NCBI RefSeq assembly: GCF_023635005.1
Contig: NZ_JAMLJM010000010.1
Coordinates: 35,217 to 99,216 of the forward strand
Origin: Flavobacterium luminosum
GTDB lineage: Bacteria; Bacteroidota; Bacteroidia; Flavobacteriales; Flavobacteriaceae
Direction of reading: 5' to 3'
DNA length: 64,000 bases
The position numbers and the translations under genes were made by a program. Shown here piece by piece: positions 42,670-50,581 of the stretch. A model generated the notes under the pieces. It was not told where the DNA came from and did no database searches. It was given only the letters and a program-made list of their open reading frames with translations. The first letter of the stretch is position 1; every line of letters begins with the position of its first letter.

Positions 42670-43518
42670 ATGAACTTTTCAAATCATAAGGTATATATAA
42701 AAGTCGAAGATCATTCGGTTTCTGGAGAACATTTCGAATTATTGTTAGATGATGATTTGCAATTATTAAAAACACATCCTCAACCAGCATTAGAAAATTT
42801 AGGTAAGTATTACGAAAGTGAAGATTATATTTCTCATACCGATGCGAAACGTTCTTTGTTTGAAAAAATTTATCATTGGGTAAAAATTTATTCTTTGAAT
42901 AAAAAAGTAGCCTTGCTTAATAGTCTTCACCCTGAAAAAGGTACTGTTTTAGATATTGGTGCTGGAACTGGTGACTTTTTGGTTACCGCCAAAGCGAATG
43001 GTTGGCAAATTACAGGTATAGAACCTAACGAAAATGCTAAAAATCTAGCTATTTCTAAGGGTGTTAGCTTTAAAAATGATACTAAATCTATTGAAAACCA
43101 GCAATTTGATATCATTACCATGTGGCATGTTTTGGAACATGTACCGGATCTTACCTATCAAATTCAGGAATTAAAGCGTTTATTGAAGCCGAATGGGACT
43201 ATCATTATAGCTGTTCCAAATTACAAATCGTATGATGCAAATTATTATGGTCCTTTTTGGGCTGCTTATGATGTGCCTCGTCATCTTTGGCATTTTTCCA
43301 AAACCGCTATCGAAAAATTGGTTTCACGTGAAAACATGAAATTGGTAAAAACACTGCCAATGTATTTTGATAGTTTTTATGTATCCTTGCTATCTGAAAA
43401 ATACAAAACCGGTAAAATGAATTTTCTCAAAGCTTTTTGGGTTGGTTTTCGCTCCAATTGGAAAGCAATCTCAAATTTTGAATATTCATCTCACGTTTAC
43501 ATAGTAAAAAACGAGTAA
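42670..43518 (+). CDS. Class I SAM-dependent methyltransferase
   Basis: A 282-residue cytosolic methyltransferase. The SAM loop is V-L-D-I-G-A-G-T-G-D-F-L at about residues 97-108, followed by I-T-G-I-E-P-N-E-N-A with the acidic ribose-binding residue, and M-W-H-V-L-E-H-V-P-D-L as motif post-I. The first part (V-K-D-H-S-V-like E-D-H-S-V-S-G-E) is shared with a flavobacterial group often placed near mnmG. The ATG at 42670 is preferred to one 19 codons upstream because the upstream part is not family-like. A parS-like site lies in the coding sequence at 43320. The substrate is unknown. Confidence 0.85.
   Translation: MNFSNHKVYIKVEDHSVSGEHFELLLDDDLQLLKTHPQPALENLGKYYESEDYISHTDAKRSLFEKIYHWVKIYSLNKKVALLNSLHPEKGTVLDIGAGTGDFLVTAKANGWQITGIEPNENAKNLAISKGVSFKNDTKSIENQQFDIITMWHVLEHVPDLTYQIQELKRLLKPNGTIIIAVPNYKSYDANYYGPFWAAYDVPRHLWHFSKTAIEKLVSRENMKLVKTLPMYFDSFYVSLLSEKYKTGKMNFLKAFWVGFRSNWKAISNFEYSSHVYIVKNE
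43320..43335. other. Degenerate parS-like site in coding sequence
   Basis: GGTTTCACGTGAAAAC contains the full 12-base core TTTCACGTGAAA with differences only at the outer bases. It is read as part of V-S-R-E-N in the methyltransferase. Confidence 0.4.
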
Positions 43519-43773
43519 AAACGATTTAATACGGTTTATTTAAAAGATCTAGCTGTAGGTAAGTAAAACGGATGTCTTTTTTTAAAAAGTGTCTTAAATC
43601 GAATTTATTTAAGTGGTTTTTAATAGTGAAATTCGATATAACTAAGAAAAGTATAAGGATTATCTATAATGAAAATTAAGGACGTTTTTTGGAATAAAAT
43701 CCAACTTTTAGATCTCTTTCCAAAAAAATGTTATTTTTACCAAAATTTAAAAAATTAACAACGAAAAATAGAA

Positions 43774-44352
43774 ATGAAAAAAATTGTAATGTTTGCAGCG
43801 ATGGCAATTTCTCTAATTGCTTGTAACAAGACTCCTGAAGTAAAAGAATTCAAAACAGCATATATCGACACGCAAAAGTTGATGGAAGATTATGAAGAGG
43901 CTAAAGTTTTAAGTGAAAAATTTAAAACTAAAGGGGAAGTAAAAGGTCGTGAATTAGAAGTGGAAGCTAGAAAGCTAAAAGCTGAAGAATCGAACTTCAA
44001 ACAAAATGCTATGGCTAAAGGGCAAGCTTGGGCACAACAAAAATATGCTGAATTACAACAAAGAGCACAACAATTGGCTTATGCTGAACAAGCAATCGCG
44101 CAACAATTGCAAATGGAAGGTGGCGTAGAAAGAGATTCAGTAGTAATGAAAGTACGTGATTTCATTAAAGCTTACGGAAAAGAAAAAGGATACGATTACA
44201 TTTATGGTACAGGCGATGCAGCTACCGTTTTATATGCTAAAGATACTTATGATATCACTAAAGATGTTGTGAAAGCTTTAAACGAAAAATATGCTGCAAA
44301 AAACAAGCCTGCTGAGAAAAAAGAAGAAACAAAAACTGCAGAAAAGAAATAA
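43774..44352 (+). CDS. OmpH/Skp family lipoprotein
   Basis: A 192-residue protein with a lipoprotein signal peptide; the lipobox is L-I-A-C with lipidated C17. The mature part is an OmpH-type segment: F-K-T-A-Y-I-D-T-Q-K-L-M-E-D-Y, a long A/E/K/Q coiled-coil hairpin (about 45-120), then V-R-D-F-I-K-A-Y-G-K-E-K-G-Y-D-Y-I and a K/E-rich tail. Skp-like chaperones hold unfolded outer-membrane proteins in the periplasm; lipidation would anchor this one to a membrane. Monocistronic, with its own terminator. Confidence 0.88.
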   Translation: MKKIVMFAAMAISLIACNKTPEVKEFKTAYIDTQKLMEDYEEAKVLSEKFKTKGEVKGRELEVEARKLKAEESNFKQNAMAKGQAWAQQKYAELQQRAQQLAYAEQAIAQQLQMEGGVERDSVVMKVRDFIKAYGKEKGYDYIYGTGDAATVLYAKDTYDITKDVVKALNEKYAAKNKPAEKKEETKTAEKK

Positions 44353-44370
44353 TCATTTTCAGCATAATTT

Positions 44371-44402
44371 AAAAGCCTTCAAATCATTTGAAGGCTTTTT
44401 TT
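44371..44402 (+). terminator. Rho-independent terminator of the OmpH gene
   Basis: AAAAGCCTTCAAAT (44371-44384) pairs with its exact complement (44386-44399), ending in a T-run. Confidence 0.93.
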
Positions 44403-44481
44403 ATGCATGTAAACCAAATTTTCACGTTCCCTCCTATTTATTAGCTAAATTTCAATAAATTAGTACTTTAATTTACGCCAC

Positions 44482-46749
44482 ATGCAAACAATATCTGAAG
44501 AAGCCAAGTACACTTTACAATTTATCAACCAAACCCAACGTAATATCTTCCTCACCGGTAGAGCCGGTACAGGTAAAACTACCTTATTACGTGAAATCAT
44601 TAAAACGACACACAAAAATGTAGTCGTTGTTGCTCCCACTGGTATAGCTGCCTTAAATGCTGGAGGAGTTACTATTCATTCGCTTTTTCAATTACCTTTC
44701 GCAGGTTTTATTCCAGAGGAAGTTGCTCCACAATTTTCTGAATTTTCCCAGTTTGAGACTCGAAAAACTTTGGCTAGACATTTCAAAATGAGTAGCTTAA
44801 AAAAGGCAGTAATTCGCAACATGGAATTGCTTATTATTGATGAAGTTAGCATGCTACGCGCTGACTTACTGGATGCCATGAATTTTATGCTTCAAACGGT
44901 GCGAAAAAATCGATCACCTTTTGGTGGTATTCAAGTTCTTTTTATAGGCGATTTATTGCAATTACCACCGGTTATTCGTGATGATGAATGGAAAACCTTA
45001 CGAAACTATTATCACGGGAAGTATTTCTTTCATTCCCATGTTTTTCAAAATAATCCCCCACTCTATATTGAATTAACAAAGATTTTCCGTCAAAAAGATG
45101 ATGTTTTCATTGCACTTTTAAATAATTTACGACACAATTATGTTTCACAAGAAGATGTTGATTTATTGAATCGCTATGTAATTTCACCTTCGGATTTACA
45201 AAAACATACAGGATACATAACCTTGTCGACTCATAATGCCAAAGCAGAGGCTATAAATACTAAGGCTTTGGCCGATTTGGAGGGTACATTACATACTTAC
45301 CTACCCGATGTTATTGACGATTTTCCCAAAAAAATTTATCCTGTTGAAGAGCAACTCCAATTAAAAGTTGGAGCACAAATTATGTTCATAAAGAACGATT
45401 TGAATCCTGAAAAGCGTTTCTTTAATGGAAAAATGGGCGTAATCAAATCACTCTCGGAGGAAGAAATTTTGGTTCAGTTTCCAGAGGAAGACAAGGCTAT
45501 TGTAGTGGAAAAGTATGAATGGCAGAACATTCGGTATTTTGTTAATCCTGATACTAAAGAAATTGAGGAAGAAGTCATGGGGACCTTTGTTCATTATCCA
45601 ATAAAATTGGCTTGGGCCATCACGGTGCATAAGAGTCAGGGATTAACTTTTGATAAAGCAGCGCTTGATGTATCGCAGGTTTTTTTGCCTGGACAAGCTT
45701 ATGTGGCTTTATCTCGTTTACGTTCCTTAGACGGGCTTATTTTGCTTTCTAAATTACAAATGAATGGCATTTCTAATGACGAAGACGTTATGCTTTATGC
45801 AGAAAACAAAGTCAACGAAGAAATATTGGGCGAAATACTTCATCAGGAAACGAAAAAATTTCTCTTGGATTTTTTAAAAAATTCTTTCGATTGGAATCAA
45901 TTATTGCAAGAATGGCGCAATCATTTACAGAATTACGACCAGAAATCTGAAAAATCTTCACATTACTTTTGGGTTAAGAAACAAGTCGATGCATTGATTG
46001 ATATAGTTGAACCTGCTCGAAAATTCAAAATACAATTAGACCAGCTTTTTTCACGTGAAACGATCGATTATCAATTCATTGAACAAAGAATCAATGCTGC
46101 TTATGATTATTTCTTTAAGGTTTTAGATGATATGGTGTATAAAGTTTTATGGAAATTGGAAGAAGTAAAACGTGCCCAAAAAGCCAAGACTCTTTTCGAC
46201 GAATTAACATTTTTGGAAGAGATTCAGGTAAAATCGGTTTTGCGTTTAATGAAAGCGAAATTGATGATAAAAACTATTGTTTCAGGTGAGGTTATTTCTA
46301 AAGAAAACTTGTTTTCAGAAGAAACGAAGCTGTACAAATCGAAGAAAATAACAACGGTTCAAAATACTTTCAAAGAACAGCATTTCAGTATTTTAGAAGA
46401 TGAAATAGCGGACAATCGATATAAGTCAAAATCAAAAACTCAAAAAAAGCCCAAGAAAAATACCGTTCAAGAAACTTTTGAATTGTGGCAAGCTCAAAAC
46501 AGCATCAAAGAAATTGCTGTGTTGCGTAAACTTACCACTCAAACTATTTCCGGTCATATTGCCAAGTTAATTGAAATGCAAGCGATTAAGCTACACGAAG
46601 TCCTGCCTGAAGACAAAATTCAGGAATTATCCGAGGCTTTCAAAGGATATCAAGAAGAGTCTCTCACCCCGCTGAAAGAAAAATACGGAGATCAGTTTAC
46701 TTGGGATGAATTAAGAATGTTTAAAGCTAGTGTAGCACCAAACAATTAA
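44482..46749 (+). CDS. Pif1/RecD-like superfamily 1 helicase with C-terminal helix-turn-helix
   Basis: A 755-residue helicase of the Pif1/RecD2 group. Walker A is G26-R-A-G-T-G-K-T33, P-T-G-I-A-A-L-N-A-G-G-V-T-I-H-S-L-F is the Pif1-type motif Ia, Walker B is L-L-I-I-D-E-V-S-M (116-124), and G-D-L-L-Q-L-P-P-V is motif III. The C-terminal helicase motif is I-T-V-H-K-S-Q-G-L-T-F, followed by Q-A-Y-V-A-L-S-R-L-R-S. From about residue 655 a helix-turn-helix domain follows (T-F-E-L-W-Q-A-Q-N-S-I-K-E-I-A-V-L-R-K-L-T-T-Q-T-I-S-G-H-I). Such proteins act on DNA structures during replication and repair. A parS-like site lies in the gene at 46047. Confidence 0.9.
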   Translation: MQTISEEAKYTLQFINQTQRNIFLTGRAGTGKTTLLREIIKTTHKNVVVVAPTGIAALNAGGVTIHSLFQLPFAGFIPEEVAPQFSEFSQFETRKTLARHFKMSSLKKAVIRNMELLIIDEVSMLRADLLDAMNFMLQTVRKNRSPFGGIQVLFIGDLLQLPPVIRDDEWKTLRNYYHGKYFFHSHVFQNNPPLYIELTKIFRQKDDVFIALLNNLRHNYVSQEDVDLLNRYVISPSDLQKHTGYITLSTHNAKAEAINTKALADLEGTLHTYLPDVIDDFPKKIYPVEEQLQLKVGAQIMFIKNDLNPEKRFFNGKMGVIKSLSEEEILVQFPEEDKAIVVEKYEWQNIRYFVNPDTKEIEEEVMGTFVHYPIKLAWAITVHKSQGLTFDKAALDVSQVFLPGQAYVALSRLRSLDGLILLSKLQMNGISNDEDVMLYAENKVNEEILGEILHQETKKFLLDFLKNSFDWNQLLQEWRNHLQNYDQKSEKSSHYFWVKKQVDALIDIVEPARKFKIQLDQLFSRETIDYQFIEQRINAAYDYFFKVLDDMVYKVLWKLEEVKRAQKAKTLFDELTFLEEIQVKSVLRLMKAKLMIKTIVSGEVISKENLFSEETKLYKSKKITTVQNTFKEQHFSILEDEIADNRYKSKSKTQKKPKKNTVQETFELWQAQNSIKEIAVLRKLTTQTISGHIAKLIEMQAIKLHEVLPEDKIQELSEAFKGYQEESLTPLKEKYGDQFTWDELRMFKASVAPNN
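46047..46062. other. Degenerate parS-like site in coding sequence
   Basis: TTTTTCACGTGAAACG, two differences from the parS consensus, with the 12-base core intact, in the helicase gene (read as F-S-R-E-T). Confidence 0.45.
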
Positions 46750-46762
46750 TTCTTTTGGATTT

Positions 46763-47146
46763 TTATTGGAATAAAAATACACCAAAAACCGCTGTAATAA
46801 AATAAATAGCAATGGTTCTTGCACCATCGTAATCTTTCGCTACGCGTTGACCTAACAATAACATTAATAAGGTGATACAAGATAAAACAGCTCCGTATTT
46901 TCCAAAAGTAGTTCCACCATTTACAAAAATCTCAACGATTCCTACGGTACACAATAAACCGGCGATCAATTCTAAAACTAATAAAGTGCGTAAGGCCAAA
47001 GCAACTTTTCCGTCAAAGAAAGTTCCTGCAAAATGGCCTTTCAACCAATTTAAATTACCTTGAAAATCAGTGAATTTATCATAACCTGATTGTAAAAAGG
47101 TTATTGCTAAAAAAAAGAGTACTAGTAATCCGGCTAAGTTGTGCAT
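46763..47146 (-). CDS. DoxX family membrane protein
   Basis: A 127-residue inner-membrane protein with four hydrophobic helices (about 4-20, 48-68, 80-98, 108-126). F-L-A-I-T-F-L-Q-S-G-Y-D-K-F-T-D-F is the DoxX-type first-helix motif and L-E-L-I-A-G-L-L-C-T-V-G the second. The family is of uncertain role; some members associate with redox and oxidative-stress proteins. It starts four bases after the holB stop, so the two are probably co-transcribed. Confidence 0.82.
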   Translation of the reverse strand: MHNLAGLLVLFFLAITFLQSGYDKFTDFQGNLNWLKGHFAGTFFDGKVALALRTLLVLELIAGLLCTVGIVEIFVNGGTTFGKYGAVLSCITLLMLLLGQRVAKDYDGARTIAIYFITAVFGVFLFQ

Positions 47147-47150
47147 AATT

Positions 47151-48299
47151 TTATTTTTTATGGATTAAACGTGTTAATTTGATTGATAGATCGGTTAAAA
47201 TAATTTTAGCATTGCCATTGCGTTCAATATGATAAATCGCATCAGACAATTCTTTGTAAATATCTGTAATATTGTTGCCATTTACAAAAGGAGCAAATTT
47301 GTGTAAATTAAAATCCCCTACACTACTTTCAAAATAGACTAATTTATCTGTTTCATAGTTAAGTAACAACGCCTGACGAAACATTTCGATACAAAAATGC
47401 AAAAATTTCTTTTGTGTTTCTCTCCCTAATCCCGCAATCTGTTCACTCCAAGAAATTAAATCCTGGATGGCGGCTGCGTTTCCTTTAGCTCTAAAAGCAG
47501 CTCGAACCCATTTAATGAACCATTCTTCAAAGGGTTGATCGTCATTTTTATCATGACATAAGTTCAAGGCTCTATTGTAATTTCCTAGCGCTTTGTGAGC
47601 AATTAGTTTTGCTTTTTTAGGCTCAATATTTTGGTATTCAATTAAATGATGGGTAATTGCTTCTTCACTTAAAGCAGAAAAATGCAAAACTTGACATCGA
47701 GAGCGTATGGTTTGAAGTATGTCTTCTTCGTTCTCCGAAATCAAAATAAAAAGAGTTTTTTCGGTAGGCTCCTCTAAAATCTTCAAAATTTTATTCGAGG
47801 CTGCGATATTCAATTTATCAGCCATCCAGATAATCATGATTTTGTAGCCACCTTCATAAGATTTTAAGGAAAGTGCCTTCAAAATTTCTTGAGCATCCTC
47901 TACCCTAATCTCTCCTTGTTTATTTTGTACATTTAAGAATGAATACCAATCAAATAAACTTCCATAAGGCTTTTCTTTTAAAAATTGCCTCCAAAGATTC
48001 AAGAAATCAATGCTTTTAGGCTTCGATTTTACTTCTTCAGTGGTGACGGTCGGATAAATAAAATGTAGATCGGGATGCTGAAAATGCTCAAATTTAAGGT
48101 TGCAAGCGGTATTACCACCTTCATTTTCGGCACCAATATTATTGCATAACACATACTGCGCATAGGCAATAGCAATGGGTAATACACCACTACCCTCAGG
48201 CCCTACAAATAATTGTGCATGAGGAATCCTTCCTGACGAGGCACTTTTTAGTAAATGATTTTTTAGATGGTCGTGGCCAACAATGTTTTTAAAAAGCAT
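47151..48299 (-). CDS. holB: DNA polymerase III subunit delta' (clamp loader)
   Basis: A 382-residue clamp-loader subunit. M-L-F-K-N-I-V-G-H-D-H-L-K-N-H-L is the standard start, F-V-G-P-E-G-S-G-V is a P-loop that lacks the usual G-K-T/S, as expected for delta', and K-I-M-I-I-W-M-A-D-K-L-N and K-I-L-K-I-L-E-E-P-T-E-K-T-L-F-I-L-I follow; R-S-R-C-Q is the arginine-finger-like sensor. The ATG at 48299 is preferred to one seven codons upstream because the conserved N-terminus starts there. The promoter element ends only four bases before it. Confidence 0.92.
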   Translation of the reverse strand: MLFKNIVGHDHLKNHLLKSASSGRIPHAQLFVGPEGSGVLPIAIAYAQYVLCNNIGAENEGGNTACNLKFEHFQHPDLHFIYPTVTTEEVKSKPKSIDFLNLWRQFLKEKPYGSLFDWYSFLNVQNKQGEIRVEDAQEILKALSLKSYEGGYKIMIIWMADKLNIAASNKILKILEEPTEKTLFILISENEEDILQTIRSRCQVLHFSALSEEAITHHLIEYQNIEPKKAKLIAHKALGNYNRALNLCHDKNDDQPFEEWFIKWVRAAFRAKGNAAAIQDLISWSEQIAGLGRETQKKFLHFCIEMFRQALLLNYETDKLVYFESSVGDFNLHKFAPFVNGNNITDIYKELSDAIYHIERNGNAKIILTDLSIKLTRLIHKK

Positions 48300-48303
48300 G
48301 ATG

Positions 48304-48311
48304 CAAATATA
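48304..48311 (-). promoter_or_regulatory. Bacteroidota -7 promoter element for holB
   Basis: The minus strand reads TATATTTG, a perfect TAnnTTTG match that ends four bases before the holB ATG at 48299. A start of transcription at or next to the ATG would make the message leaderless. Confidence 0.5.
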
Positions 48312-48627
48312 AACGAACAAAATGAAATACTGTATTGCTCTTTTTTGCGTTTGTATAACTAAAAAAAAAGATAGTTTTCAACTAAATTTTGTTAATAAGT
48401 CTTTGCGGTTTAAAATATTTTAATATTTTTGCTTAGTTGTAAATTTAATAAATCCTTTATTTACAAGGGTTTTTAGAGTAATTTTCAGAAAAAAACATAA
48501 AGCTTGTAAATTTTGGCACGCTTTTAGTAATCATTTAACAAAAAAATAAATGCATTGATTTTTTGTTAAAGTTTTTAAAATAAAATGACAAGTTCAAATA
48601 AAAATTCATAAAAGTGAGGCAAAAAAC
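48312..48627. other. Gene-free AT-rich intergenic stretch
   Basis: About 315 bases between the divergent holB and secreted-protein genes. No ORF of note. One isolated TGTTAATAA (48390-48398) and several TTTT/AAAA tracts occur; nothing else stands out. Confidence 0.6.
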
Positions 48628-48657
48628 TTGTCAATTGAATTTAAAAACATATTTTTG
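48628..48657 (+). promoter_or_regulatory. Canonical Bacteroidota promoter (TTG-N19-TATTTTTG)
   Basis: TTG at 48628-48630, exactly 19 bases, then TATTTTTG at 48650-48657: the full consensus TTG-N19-TAnnTTTG. It implies a leader of about 28 bases for the gene at 48693. Confidence 0.85.
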
Positions 48658-48692
48658 AATAATTAGAGTTAAACTAAAATTTTGAATCAACC

Positions 48693-49130
48693 ATGAAAAA
48701 AATTATCTTCTTAGGCCTATTTATGCTTTTTGCTGTAGGTAATGTTAATGCTCAGGCTAAGGGAAAACCTAAAAGTATTATCAGTACAAATGCTGGTATC
48801 AGAAAGTTTCATGAAAAAAGTGAACTTGAAAGCATGCAAAAAGGTCAACTACTTGAACTATATATCGAACGTATTAATTCTCTTGTGAATACTTTGCCGT
48901 ATATCGCGCTAACACATAAACCTGGTGTTACTATGCAAGACGTGGGTATTCCAGATAACTCAGAGAATATCAAAGCATTAGATGCTCAACAAGAAAACAC
49001 TAGAACTTTTTTAACTGCAACAGTAGATTTCCAAAGAATCATGACACCCTACGCTGATAAAGGAAATTTAGTGTCGTCAATACTCTATTATGAGTCGATG
49101 TTAAAAGAATTAAATAGTTTTAATGAATAA
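48693..49130 (+). CDS. Small secreted protein of unknown function
   Basis: A 145-residue exported protein; the signal peptide ends at V-N-A-Q (residue 21). The mature part is mainly helical (F-H-E-K-S-E-L-E-S-M-Q-K-G-Q-L-L-E-L-Y-I-E-R-I-N-S-L near 40-64) with a loop containing K-P-G-V-T-M-Q-D-V-G-I-P. I recognise no domain. It has a strong promoter and lies 47 bases before the beta-helix gene, then the spr locus; co-function with the gliding apparatus is only a positional guess. Confidence 0.7.
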   Translation: MKKIIFLGLFMLFAVGNVNAQAKGKPKSIISTNAGIRKFHEKSELESMQKGQLLELYIERINSLVNTLPYIALTHKPGVTMQDVGIPDNSENIKALDAQQENTRTFLTATVDFQRIMTPYADKGNLVSSILYYESMLKELNSFNE

Positions 49131-49177
49131 TTAAAATATTTTTTATAACTTTAGAAAAATTTCTAAATCCAATCCCC

Positions 49178-50458
49178 ATGAAAAATTTACGCAACTTCAA
49201 ATGGATTGCTTTGTTTGTAGCTTTCGCAGCTAATGCTCAGCAAGAAAAAGGTATAATCGGTACTAGTAACTGGTTAAACAATTGGACGGAATTCAACCCT
49301 AAAAAAGTTGAATATAACGAGACGAATTCAATTTTGTATGGAAAAATTTCAACCAATACTACATTATACAAAAAAAATGTGTATTTGTTGCAAGGTCCAG
49401 TTTATGTAACTAGCGGAACAACTCTAACCATTGAAGCAGGTACTGTTATTAAGGGGGATGTAGCTACCAATGGTGCTTTAATTATTGCCAAAGGTGCGAA
49501 AATTATCGCGGAAGGAACTGAAACTGATCCAATCGTTTTTACATCTAACAGTTCACAAAAAAAACCAGGAGACTGGGGTGGTTTAGTGATTTTAGGAGAT
49601 GCCCCAATTAACAAATTTGGAGGAACTGCTTCGTTAAATTATGAAGGTGATCCTTCTCAAACTATCTACGGTGGAACAAACCCAACAGCAAGTTCTGGAG
49701 TAATCAGATTCTTAAGAGTGGAATTTGCAGGTAAAAAAATCAAAGGATACAAAGATTACAATGCAGTTTCAATCGCTGCTGTTGGAAACAAAACAATTAT
49801 CGAAAATGTAATGTCAAGTTTCTCTGCTGGCAATGCTTTTGAAGTTTTAGGTGGAGATGTTACTTTGAAAAACTTAGTAACGTTACGTTCTACTGGAGAT
49901 GATTTCAGATTTACACAAGGTGCTCAAGCTAAATTAGATAATTCATTAGCAGTGAGACACTCTTTTTCTTCAGGAGCAACAAGAGCAAGAGCTATCAATG
50001 TTACTTCTTATGAGAAGAAAGACGAAACAGATTTTACAAAAGCTTTGACCAATGTTGTAGCTACTCACTGTACATTAGTAAATTCTACTGATGATCTTAA
50101 CAGAGATTTAGCTAGCGGCTTAGTAAAAGAATCAGTTTTCGTAGCAGAAAATACAGGATTAACTTTAAAGAAAAGCGTTATCTCAGGTTTTAGTCCTGCA
50201 GTGGTTTTAGATGATGAAATCAAACCGGAAGCTGGAGGATTGAAAAAAGTTAAATTAGAAGAATTATATTTCAACAATTGTAAAGGAAATATTTTCTTAG
50301 AAAACACTACAAACAATGAGGACTTAGAAGATTATTACGGAAATCCTCAGTTTGCTAACCTTTATGAAGCTACTCCAAATACTGAAATGTTTATCGCTTG
50401 GGATGCGAAAACACCTGATTTCAGAGTGAAAATTGGTAAAATTACCGCTTCAAAATAA
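49178..50458 (+). CDS. Secreted right-handed beta-helix-like protein
   Basis: A 426-residue exported protein; the signal peptide ends near A-N-A-Q (residue 21). After an N-terminal linker, residues 60-150 read L-Q-G-P-V-Y-V-T-S-G-T-T-L-T-I-E-A-G-T-V-I-K-G and G-A-L-I-I-A-K-G-A-K-I-I-A-E-G-T, with P-I-V-F-T-S-N and G-D-W-G-G-L-V-I-L-G, the head of a parallel beta-helix found in many Bacteroidota surface proteins. No C-terminal type IX sorting domain is visible, so it is likely periplasmic or held another way. A 13-base terminator stem follows before sprC. Confidence 0.75.
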   Translation: MKNLRNFKWIALFVAFAANAQQEKGIIGTSNWLNNWTEFNPKKVEYNETNSILYGKISTNTTLYKKNVYLLQGPVYVTSGTTLTIEAGTVIKGDVATNGALIIAKGAKIIAEGTETDPIVFTSNSSQKKPGDWGGLVILGDAPINKFGGTASLNYEGDPSQTIYGGTNPTASSGVIRFLRVEFAGKKIKGYKDYNAVSIAAVGNKTIIENVMSSFSAGNAFEVLGGDVTLKNLVTLRSTGDDFRFTQGAQAKLDNSLAVRHSFSSGATRARAINVTSYEKKDETDFTKALTNVVATHCTLVNSTDDLNRDLASGLVKESVFVAENTGLTLKKSVISGFSPAVVLDDEIKPEAGGLKKVKLEELYFNNCKGNIFLENTTNNEDLEDYYGNPQFANLYEATPNTEMFIAWDAKTPDFRVKIGKITASK

Positions 50459-50481
50459 TCACAACATATTAATTTCAGGAT

Positions 50482-50515
50482 AATCCATTAAAAGGTAAAA
50501 CTTTTAATGGATTTT
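50482..50515 (+). terminator. Terminator-like hairpin before sprC
   Basis: AATCCATTAAAAG (50482-50494) pairs perfectly with 50501-50513 around six bases, then TTTC. It separates the beta-helix gene from the spr operon. Confidence 0.75.
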
Positions 50516-50581
50516 CTGAATTACTATACAATATTAATTGCTTTTTTTCGTTTAAGAATTTTGTGTTAAGTAAAAGTTAAT

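Noticed and set aside
48390..48398. TGTTAATAA near holB as another DnaA box
   Set aside because: A single isolated copy in AT-rich DNA is expected by chance; it has no companions.
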